A stretch of DNA of 64,000 bases from Akebia trifoliata (lineage: Eukaryota; Streptophyta; Magnoliopsida; Ranunculales; Lardizabalaceae), in contig CM030719.1 in NCBI GenBank assembly GCA_017979445.1, positions 26,031,996-26,095,995 of the forward strand. The letters are read 5' to 3'. Below the pieces are notes generated by a model that was given only the letters and a program-made list of their open reading frames with translations, had not been told where the DNA came from and did no database searches. Below, piece by piece: positions 57,401-64,000 of the stretch (within the stretch, counting starts at the first letter, position 1; every line of letters begins with the position of its first letter). Both the position numbers and the translations under genes were made by a program.

Positions 57401-60119
57401 GGTTGGCTGAACTGGAGTATTGGTGTTATAAGGCAACTGATGAGGTAACCATTTATATAATAAAACAGTGGAGTCCATACTCTACCCATTTTATTCCCAT
57501 TCCTCTTCACTCCCTTCAACTTTATTGTCTTTTTGCCTCTCCCCCTTCAATAATATCCCTCCAATTTTACTATCTTTCCTCTTTTACCCCCTTTTTCAAT
57601 ATTACCCCTCTAACTTTACCATATTTCCCCTTTTACCTGTTTAACCCCAAAGAGGATCGGCACGGGCAAACTCTAGTCTTTATAATAAGTTACAATGATG
57701 GACCTCACTATGCTACAGTTTTCTGGGGGTGTAAAGATTGAGACAAATGAGTGGGGTCCACACAATCCCACTTTATTGCCTTTCCTCTCCCCCCCTTCAA
57801 CTTTATTTTTTTTCCTCGTCTCCCCCTTTTTCAATAATACCCCTCTAACTTTACTGTCTTCCCTTTTTTACCCCTTTGAACCGCAAAGAGGATGCTAGTG
57901 CCACAGGCACGGGCAAGCTATAGTATTTCAATATCGTATTTCCTTATCTTTCATTTATTTTTTTTAAACATATATATACAATATGCAGTATGTCGGGTCA
58001 GCTTGGGAGGAGCTCAAGCACATCAGACAAGCTATTGGGTTCCTGGTACTTCTTTTCTGTTCATTTCCTTTACCTTCCATAATGTTTTTTATATGCATTA
58101 CCGTAAGCAAGGTATTAAATTTCTATTTCGGTGTAAGACATTAAAATGAAGGAACTATTAAGTATTACATTCATGTGTTATTATATATCTTTTATTTTTG
58201 AATAAGTATGAATATGAATAAATTGCTAATGTGTCCAACTATTTGAAACATGGCTGATTGTATGCTTGCTTATATAAATGTATTAATATTCTAAGAATAC
58301 ATTTACATTAAAATAAAATGATATTGATTACTAACTAATCATAATTCATTTAAACTACCGGATGAATGTTATATGCAATTCTTATTAGTAAATACTATGT
58401 GCAATTTACAAGTTCTTTCTAAAAGCAATTATAAGTTTAAAAAAAAAAAGAATATTTCGGTCAAAATTTAATATTCATCGAAATATTTCCACCGAAATAT
58501 TGCACTTTTATACCTAAAATCTGATAATTTCGGTCAAAATTCACCATTCATCGAAATATTTCGTGCAATGAATATTGATTTCCACCGAAATATATACAAA
58601 AAAGAAACTGGCGGTTAAATTTCGTGTCAGGACTTGTGGAAATGGAAATATTTCATGGAAATATGTCAAAATTTAATACTATGACCTTAAGTAGTGCAAA
58701 GTGGTCCAGAACAGAAGAAAGAAGAGATATTTAATTCAGAAGAGAAAAAAAAAAAAGCATTGTTGAAAATAATGGAAAACCTACCATTTTAGATTGATAA
58801 ATAAGTTGGAAAATGGGAAAATTCCTCATTGATATATATATTTTTTATTCTTGTTTCAGGTCATAGATCATAAGCCAAAGAAGACACTCGATGAAATAAT
58901 TCATGACCTTTGTCCAGTGAGTAGCCCTTTTTAAGAGTGCCAAGATAATTTTTACTTCTCCCTAACCATCTTTGTTTGGGTCTCAACCAGCTTCAACTTT
59001 CCATCAACAGGTGCTCAGTGTACAGCAGCTGTACCGAATTAGTACAATGTACTGGGATGCCTCGTATGAAACCACTTCTTTGTCCTCAGATGTAATTTAT
59101 TTTCAATCCAAATTCTCAAATCTCAATCTTGTCTTGGAATATCACTTTAAATAATGGGTTATGATAATATTTTGAGCCGTCAGGAGCGAGCATTTTTATG
59201 TACCTAACCATGGTATGTGATGTCTCTGTTTAGGTTATTTCCAACTTAAGGGTGTTGATGACTGAAGATTCAAACAATGCTGTTAGCAGTTCTTTCCTGT
59301 TAGACGACGATTCAAGGTTAGACAAAGACTTAAATCAATTATCTGGTTTTGTGTTCTATTCATGATTGCCTTTTATTTCAGATGGGATCAGTTTCCTCTA
59401 ATGTATAACTTTATCAAACTCTTCCAAACCTCAATCACTTGTAGAATATATTTCAAAAATATATATTTTTTTGGTTATAATCTAGATTTTAAATTTTATA
59501 ATCACCAAACTCGTTTTATATTCGTACCATGGTTTTAATTCTCATCCGAGACCGAGACGACTTGTCCGAGCTGTTTTGGTACCGTCCACCAACAAGACAA
59601 GTTGACAAGTCGTCTCAAAGACATGGTTTGTTCTAATTCTAAGGCATATTTTTAAATCTCGTCCGAGACAAGACGTCAAAACGAGTTTTAAAACCATGAT
59701 TCAAACAAACATCGGTTGACCCAAGTTGAGATTGTGGGAAAGTTGGCCAATTGGATTTTGTTTTTCTTTTTTTTTTTATATCAAGTGATTGAGGTGCCCG
59801 ATTCACATCGGGCATTTCGTCCGGTCCTGGAAGAGTTGGTCAAGTTTTAAAACAATGGACTATTCTGCATTTATTTTCTGTATTTCATGGAAATACTATG
59901 ATATGTTGATTAGTGACCGCTTTCTGTTATTCATCGTGCAGCATACCATTTTCAATCGACGACATATCAAAGTCAATTGAGCAGATTGACATCTCTAACA
60001 TAGAACCACCGCCACTCATTCGTGAGAATTCAGGCTTTACATTTTTGTTGCCGCGTGTTGAGAAAGGGCAGAACCAGAGAGTTACATTTGCAGAGGCCCG
60101 AACTAATAGTATGAAATAA
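33415..60119 (+). CDS. Class XI myosin heavy chain, 42 exons, with expanded coiled coil
   Basis: An actin-based motor that carries organelles and vesicles and drives cytoplasmic streaming. Exons: 33415-33417 (ATG only), 36087-36215, 36519-36662, 36758-36903, 37260-37416, 37553-37611, 38085-38244, 38365-38514, 38620-38756, 38844-38990, 39117-39218, 39313-39370, 39453-39554, 40365-40402, 40603-40729, 40808-40978, 41126-41257, 41349-41458, 41625-41685, 42383-42560, 42821-43026, 43120-43239, 45825-45923, five repeated exons (46213-46422, 47185-47394, 48156-48365, 48524-48727, 48886-49095), 49850-49989, 55512-55626, 55724-55756, 55856-56110, 56203-56358, 56451-56657, 56775-56918, 57173-57243, 57345-57444, 57989-58045, 58860-58916, 59011-59091, 59234-59316, 59942-60119. 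Every junction is GT-AG and phases agree. The sum is 5457 nt, 1818 aa. The motor spans about residues 50-735 with P-loop GESGAGKT (156-163), switch I NNNSSRFGKF and switch [12 protein letters not shown] motifs are at 735-879, coiled coil at 880-1345, and the DIL cargo domain near 1625-1730. Plant myosin XI is usually about 1500-1540 aa. The start exon is inferred. Confidence 0.93.
35050..35540. repeat. Dispersed repeat in myosin intron 1 (pair with 58130-58690)
   Basis: It shares with 58130-58690, in the same order, aaacatgg-caattgtat, cttatat-gacgtgt, tttccaccataatatataca, aagaaactg-tgg-ttaaattt and cttgtggaaatggaaatatt. Both copies are on the same strand within introns of one gene. The element type is unknown. 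Confidence 0.6.
36937..37098. mobile_element. MITE with 9-bp target duplication in myosin intron 4
   Basis: The 9-bp direct repeat aggtttaag is at 36928-36936 and 37099-37107. Between them the ends ggtttaaaatatcg and gatattttaaacc are inverted repeats. A 9-bp duplication is usual for Mutator-like elements, so I assign it there tentatively. At 162 bp it cannot code for anything. Confidence 0.65.
37100..37190 (-). mobile_element. tRNA-like SINE fragment
   Basis: On the minus strand an A-box-like cctcagtgggtgttaaag and a B-box-like gggatcaaacccc lie at tRNA-like spacing. It abuts the right target repeat of the MITE at 36937. No target duplication of its own was found. Confidence 0.45.
39772..39832. 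repeat. Mixed (TA)n(TG)n(CG-TG)n microsatellite in myosin intron 13
   Basis: Alternating purine-pyrimidine for about 60 bp, passing from TA to TG to TGCG. Such sequence can adopt Z-DNA under torsion, which is general knowledge and not shown here. Confidence 0.85.
42440..43239 (+). other. Myosin XI neck: IQ-motif exons (20 to 22)
   Basis: Residues about 735-879 carry IQ-type calmodulin-binding repeats: [37 protein letters not shown] and [16 protein letters not shown] among them, consistent with the six of plant myosin XI. These set lever-arm length. The region ends in RRELRKLKM just before the coiled coil. Confidence 0.85.
44600..45177. mobile_element. Non-autonomous hAT-like element with perfect 8-bp target duplication
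   Basis: The repeat actttggg is at 44592-44599 and 45178-45185. The termini are ggtatggttgtcaatggatt and the inverted gatccattgacatccct, similar to the ends of the elements at 14995 and 22681. It contains a SINE-like tRNA segment at about 44880-44970 (B-box-like gggttcaaaccc on the minus strand), probably a nested insertion. It has no reading frame. Confidence 0.7.
45300..45380 (-). pseudogene. LINE reverse transcriptase fragment (FADD box)
   Basis: On the minus strand the frame reads [18 protein letters not shown]. This matches the catalytic (F/Y)ADD box of non-LTR reverse transcriptases, and VDE fits plant RTE-type elements. Only a few dozen codons survive. Confidence 0.45.
46428..46989 (-). 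mobile_element. TRIM retrotransposon in the intron after repeat exon 1
   Basis: Two LTRs of about 258 and 260 bp (46428-46685 and 46730-46989) flank only about 44 bp. On the minus strand the inner segment starts TGGTATCAGAGC (46718-46729), the exact primer site for initiator Met-tRNA, and ends in a purine tract (tggtggggaggt) just before the other LTR (tgtcacgacc). The target duplication gtaat is at 46423-46427 and 46990-46994. The left copy is the splice donor of exon 46213-46422. The element has no reading frame, as expected of a TRIM. Confidence 0.85.
47400..47960 (-). mobile_element. TRIM retrotransposon in the intron after repeat exon 2
   Basis: The same element at the same site relative to its exon: gtaat at 47395-47399 and 47961-47965, LTRs about 47400-47657 and 47702-47960. 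The primer-binding site has one change (gctttgatacca at 47690-47701). Corresponding LTRs of the two TRIM copies are more alike than the two LTRs within one copy. This shows copying by duplication of the host segment, not two insertions. Confidence 0.85.
49602..49722 (-). mobile_element. tRNA-derived SINE in myosin intron 28
   Basis: Read on the minus strand: ggtgccagctagcttagtag with an A-box (tagcttagtagg), then the B-box ggttcaattcc, then a tail ending in an A-rich stretch (tttttttttt on plus at about 49593). The flanks share ttcactt-like sequence that may be the target duplication. Confidence 0.65.
52978..53072 (-). mobile_element. tRNA-derived SINE with 13-bp target duplication
   Basis: The direct repeat gaattcattcact (52965-52977) and gaattcatttact (53073-53085) differs at one base. 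On the minus strand the body has the A-box-like taagcccagttggtctgac, the B-box gggttcaattcc and a poly-A tail (T run at about 52992-53003). Confidence 0.7.
53434..53451. repeat. Homopolymer C18 tract
   Basis: Eighteen C residues in a row within myosin intron 29. A run this long is rare in plant introns and is prone to sequencing length error. Confidence 0.85.
54060..54760 (-). pseudogene. L1-like LINE fragment with zinc-binding RT-tail domain
   Basis: The minus-strand frame 54489-54728 begins [20 protein letters not shown], with the CxxC...HxxxxC spacing of the zf-RVT domain at the end of plant L1 ORF2. Beyond it, two related segments (about 54185-54300 and 54390-54540) repeat ctaaattctttgaacaactt and gctcttctctttctagatgc, so part of the 3' end is duplicated. 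Frames are broken. Confidence 0.6.
57470..57920 (+). repeat. Two related pyrimidine-rich insertions in myosin intron 37
   Basis: Segments of about 57470-57690 and 57735-57920 share ttcaactttatt, ccccctttttcaata, tacccctctaactttac, ttttac(c), (c)aaagaggat and gcacgggcaa(a/g)ct.tagt. Antisense relatives occur at about 1381-1510 and 4310-4440. The gtgcc-aca-ggcac hairpin shortly before ctatagt in the second copy recalls a Helitron 3' end, but I would not press this. Confidence 0.5.
58130..58690. repeat. Dispersed repeat in myosin intron 38 (pair with 35050-35540)
   Basis: Its second half has several (t)cgaaatatttc and (c)accgaaatat blocks at 58455-58580 and shares the order of features with the intron 1 copy. 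The type is unknown. Confidence 0.6.
59522..59700. mobile_element. Possible MITE in myosin intron 41
   Basis: Ends ccatggttttaattctcatc and gagttttaaaaccatg are inverted, and gtccgagac-type motifs lie inside each arm (ccgagacgacttgtc...gacaagtcgtctc). No target duplication is clear. Confidence 0.5.
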
Positions 60120-60200
60120 AATTAGGAAAATTACGAAGAATAATGTATACATTTCTTTATAATAAAAGTCATATTATATATTTACTGTAAAGGAAGAACT
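60120..60200 (+). other. Myosin 3' UTR with AATAAA signal
   Basis: AATAAA is at 60161-60166, 42 bases after the stop codon TAA (60117-60119), followed by AT-rich sequence. The transcript may end shortly after. Confidence 0.5.
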
Positions 60201-60839
60201 AAGAACTAAGGTTAGATCATTTATAAACCAAAGGTAACAATGTCTAAACTGCCAATCTTAAATTTGTTAAAAGGTAACAATGTCTAGAGAGTTTTGAATT
60301 AGCCACTTTGAATCTCAAACTTATAGAATGAGAAAAATAAAGGAGAGAGAGAGAGTTTGCTTGTCGTGCCTTCGATCCAGTTCCTATTATATAAGAATGA
60401 GTAAATGAATTAAGATTTAGAAAAAAAAGGGATTACAACAATGGTAATTGTATAAAAATTTTACCATGTAAAGAAATATAATCTTGACAAAAAAAAAAAA
60501 AAAAGATTGAAACAAAAGAAATTTAAAATTAAATGTTCTTATTAAGTGTGTCGATCATAATCAATAATAATTGTAACAAATCATTAAAAAAAAAAAAAAT
60601 AGATCAAGTAATCTAGAAAAAAAAGGGATCACATGAAGAAGATTAACTAGAAAACATGTCTTCCTCTGTCTATTATTTCTTCTTGGATTCATTCTGTTAT
60701 TTTTTATTTTTTGGAGTTGGGAAATTTATCTATTTTCTCTAGTAACTAAATTATAATTCAGATTTAAAATATCAAAATCTCATATCTCTTATTAGTTTTG
60801 TCGGAACCGAAAAAATTACACTTCTTGGGATTAGTAAAG

Positions 60840-61920
60840 TTACCAAATTGAAGTGTTGGAATCCGGTTCAAGCCGATCCAACCTGAACCAATCCAAATCG
60901 GATCTAATATTTAATGGATTGGCTGATAGGCCGACCCCTCCTCTTAACACTCCAACCATGCCGACCTCTCCCCTTAACGAGTTCCATGATAAATGGTTCG
61001 ACCAAGTAGGCCAACCCCTCTTCTCAATGAGCCCTTCACTACAAGGTTTGCCCAATAAGACCCTTCACACTATATGGTTTGGGCAATGTGCTCCTTCAAA
61101 CTACATGGTTTGGCCAATGTGCTCCTTAACCCTAAAGTGGTTCGGTCAACGAGTCCCCACACACTAGAAGGTTCGGCCATTAAGGCCGAACCATCTTCTT
61201 AACATTATACACCACATGGCTCAGCCACCCAGGCCAAGGAGAAACCCACATAGTAACTAAAGAGGCAACCTTATGCCAAGCTACCCGAGTAGCACAAATT
61301 TTACATGGTGCCTAAAGAAATCACAGCTACATAATTTGATTGAGTCAACTCGAGAACTAAGTAGACATTGAATTAAGACGGTTACACATTTAAGGCCACT
61401 CCTCATGTAAATTACAAGAACAATGAGGAGTGGGTCTTCATTGCCATCAATGCATCATGAGCATTAATTTCCATAAATGTTTGACAAAATGGGAGAGTGG
61501 TTACAACTGAGTTTACTACTTCCTTCAATAAGTTCAATCTATAAATAAGGAGATTTCTCCCACTCAAACCACAAGGAACAAACCACCCAAAAATACTTAT
61601 CTTTTATTATCTTCTTTTTACTCTATAACTTTTACCAAATTCCAACTTGACTATTGGAGGCTTCTTGGACAGTACCATGCTGATGTCTTTTTAGGTAAAG
61701 GTGACTAAGGATTATGACAAAAAACTTAGAAACTACGTCGGAGAAGACTATCGGAACTTAGAAGCTTCATTGAAGAAGAAGACAAAAGTTGATCATTATT
61801 TGAATTTATTATAGCACGTATCTCGAGAAGTGGGAGATCTAAAAAATCACCCACAAATTTCTCACGTGGTCTACTTTTTCATTAACTCAAAAAATCGTAT
61901 AATAATTTTTTACTCGTGTT
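60840..61920 (+). other. LTR-like repeat with degenerate short tandem units, no gene
   Basis: At about 60930-61220 a degenerate unit containing (a)ggttcggccaa and gtgctcctt(c/a)a recurs at 30-50 bp spacing. At about 61540 tctataaataaggag looks like a TATA box, with a plausible transcript leader after it. It may be an LTR; its ends were not found. Confidence 0.35.
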
Positions 61921-63170
61921 CCCTATTTATAGATTGACGAATAGAAGAAATTGACATAGAGAAGAATAACAGAAAGATAAAATTAACAAATTCAAAAAAT
62001 ACTAACAAATTTCTTGCTAAGAAAATCAATGTTATAATCTATCAAAGAAATCAAAAACCCTAATTTCAAATTTTAAAAAAAAAAATCCCACTTTTTCTCC
62101 TTTTCTTTATTTAGCTAAACCTAGATTTACTAATCAAGAATTAATGTTACAATGAATCAAATTTAGAAAATAGATATAGTAAATAAGAAGAAACATACCA
62201 ATTTTTTATCTTTGAAGAATCGGAACAAATTGATCGAAGGTAATCTCTGTAAGAGATGCATCATATTATGATGCATGAGATACATTTTATCATTGTCAAT
62301 ATATCTCATAATAAAAGGAAGGTTGAGGTGGTGATTCACAATAAAATATTTAGTAATATCTATTAAGATATTCTAAATTAGGAATTATAGATAGTTAGTA
62401 TATCTATATTAGACTAGTTTCTAATATTTTGATTTATGTAATCTCTATAAATACCCTAATAGGGTTCATGTAATCTTCATCCAATAATTCTCAATAAAAT
62501 CATATTTCTACAATTTACAACACCACCAAGCCTTAACAATTCTCACAAATGCTATTGAGAGATCAAAAGAAAGGATGCAGAATCCAAAAATCGATTTTCT
62601 TGTTTTTTATTCCTACAATTGAAGTCAAGCAAAAGAAAAAGGAAAGGAGAGTGAGATATAGAGATGTTAGTGGCACCCCAACTTTTATTTATCACACCCC
62701 AATCAAAGAAAACACACTCTTCAAACATTACAAAGTTTGGCTCGAATTATAATCTCAATATTACAAAACATTGTAAGACTCATTCAAACAATTTCAGTAT
62801 TTGTTTACGATTATGATTAGGCTCATATAAAATTTTAAAACAAAACAAAACAAAAAAATCTAGCAAAGAAAAAGAGATATATCCCAAAATGTGTGCAACT
62901 TATGACAAAAATTTTATTCTAGTACGTTGTTCATTTTAATTCACGAAACATGTTTTTCCAGTGAATTCGTCATTTTTATGATCAACGAATTTACTAATAA
63001 ATTACCAGTGCCAGTGAGATCGTATCTATGGCAAAATCGATGGTATTTTATCAATAAATTCATTGATTATAAAAGTGATGAATTCACTGGAAAAACCTGT
63101 TTTGGGAATTAAAATAGTAGTGTACCGAACTTGGAATTTGGTCATATTCAACGCACGAAATGGAGATTCA
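61921..63170. other. AT-rich gene-free stretch with a copia-LTR-like part
   Basis: At about 62245-62520, tgtaagagatgcatcat begins a stretch with ctctataaataccctaat and ccaataattctcaataaaat, the usual TATA and polyadenylation pattern of copia-type LTRs. It ends near tttacaacacc. At 62945-63095 short inverted pieces (cagtgaattcgtc...gatgaattcactgg) form an imperfect hairpin. Confidence 0.35.
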
Positions 63171-63172
63171 CA

Positions 63173-63204
63173 CCCCCCCCCCCCCACACACACACACACC
63201 CCAT

Positions 63205-63236
<32 letters not shown>
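63173..63236. repeat. C13-(AC)n-(AG)n composite simple repeat
   Basis: Thirteen C, then CA repeats to about 63199, then AG repeats from about 63208 to 63236. The strand is pyrimidine-rich then purine-rich. It is likely to vary in length. Confidence 0.9.
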
Positions 63237-63242
<6 letters not shown>

Positions 63243-63544
63243 TTGGCACTCCAACTTTTACTTATTCTCAACCATTCACTTATTTTATTTATTTTTAATT
63301 AGGGTGTAATAAATTGGGTATTTTAGTAACACCCCCCGCTAAGAAATAAGAGAAATTAGGGTCACCCCCCCTCCGAAAATGCAAGATGAGGTCTACTTTC
63401 TTGGACTTTTGTTGACCCGGTCAAATTGTTATCAACACTTATTCAATTGATAGTCTATGTTTTGAATACCCAAACTACCCTTGTAATTTAAATTACCAAA
63501 ATGTCATTGTTTTAGTCGGAAAAAAAAAAAAACATATATATATA

Positions 63545-63751
63545 GGGTCCCGTTCAGCAACAAACATTTTGACAAACATTTTGGCAAAACATTTTTTAAA
63601 ACATGGATTAGAGGTTTTCGAATGGGCTGATTTTTGGTGATGATGATCTCCTCACCGTAGAGATCATCCTCACCTAAAATCAGCACATTCGAAAACATCT
63701 AACCCATGTTTTAAAAAATGTTTTGCCGAAATGTTTGTTGCTGAACATTTC

Positions 63752-63753
<2 letters not shown>
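63545..63753. mobile_element. TA-repeat-associated MITE, short form E14 (209 bp)
   Basis: It is inserted in a TA run and bounded by gggtcccgttcagcaacaaa and the inverted ttgttgctgaacatttccc. It has one internal hairpin (gctgatttttggtgatgatg with its partner). Its form is that of E11 at 25699-25894, 38 kb away and outside the segmental duplication. Confidence 0.8.

Positions 63754-63811
<58 letters not shown>
63754..63811. repeat. (TA)29-like microsatellite
   Basis: A near-perfect TA run directly adjoining the right end of MITE copy E14. Similar runs flank most members of this MITE family. Confidence 0.9.
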
Positions 63812-63812
<1 letters not shown>

Positions 63813-64000
63813 CATATCTCAACCATTGGATTGAAAATATTTCACACCATTGGATTAAAAGAAAATCGAAGTTTATTTTCTTCAACCTAATTTCCCCTTC
63901 TTGAATAACATCAAGTTAGGGTTTTACCATATCTCACTAGTTAGGGCTTTGTATTTATTATTGTTGGAATGTTCTTAAGAGTATTTGAGTTCTATTCCTT

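Larger units (their letters stand above)
55512..60119 (+). other. Myosin XI globular tail exons, including DIL domain (30 to 42)
   Basis: The end of the coiled coil ([20 protein letters not shown]) is followed by a linker, [26 protein letters not shown]-like [31 protein letters not shown], then the DIL domain ([49 protein letters not shown]) and the C-terminal [16 protein letters not shown]...PPPLIREN. This tail binds cargo receptors. All segments expected of the family are present in order. Confidence 0.9.

Noticed and set aside
57151..57741. 196-codon frame spanning myosin exons 36-37
   Set aside because: It mixes intron with out-of-frame exon sequence. The spliced frames match the DIL domain instead.
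60853..61167. 104-codon plus-strand frame
   Set aside because: It is built from the degenerate ggttcggccaa repeat, with no protein family resemblance.

Overview
The window is nuclear DNA from a flowering plant, most likely a eudicot. It is AT-rich. Both conserved genes are plant types (a GRF-interacting factor and a class XI myosin), their GT-AG introns reach several kilobases, and the intergenic DNA is full of plant-type transposons (hAT-like elements with 8-bp target duplications, tRNA-derived SINEs, a TRIM retrotransposon, LINE and LTR remnants). I cannot name the species. All calls come from reading the sequence; no database search or transcript data were used.

Layout. 1-5192: repeat-rich flank (LTR-like start, 100-bp tandem repeat, small hairpin elements, a degenerate three-unit repeat) leading into a CT-rich promoter. 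5193-11251: a four-exon GIF1/ANGUSTIFOLIA3-type coactivator gene, 197 aa, with a 4.3-kb first intron. 12313-30395: a tandem segmental duplication. Each unit carries one intact, intronless 689-aa multi-membrane-span protein gene (12597-14666 and 20264-22333, nine residues apart) and the same series of downstream repeats. Unit B is longer because a dense array of TA-repeat-associated MITEs has built up in it. 30961-32318: a long imperfect inverted repeat. 33415-60119: a complete class XI myosin gene on the + strand, reconstructed here as 42 coding exons and 1818 aa. 60120-64000: gene-free, with LTR-like and simple repeats and one more MITE of the TA family.

The most notable structure is inside the myosin gene. 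The exon for part of the dimerising coiled coil is present five times in tandem (46213-49095). Every copy is open, phase 0-0 and flanked by usable splice sites. Four copies are exactly 70 codons (ten heptads) and one is 68. This lengthens the tail to about 1818 aa, against roughly 1500-1540 for ordinary plant myosin XI. In the introns after copies 1 and 2 lies the same TRIM element, inserted so that its 5-bp target duplication is the splice donor itself. The insertion therefore predates one round of exon duplication.

The three gene families are not an obvious pathway. GIF1 promotes cell proliferation in leaf primordia through GRF factors, myosin XI moves organelles along actin, and the membrane protein pair is of unknown function.
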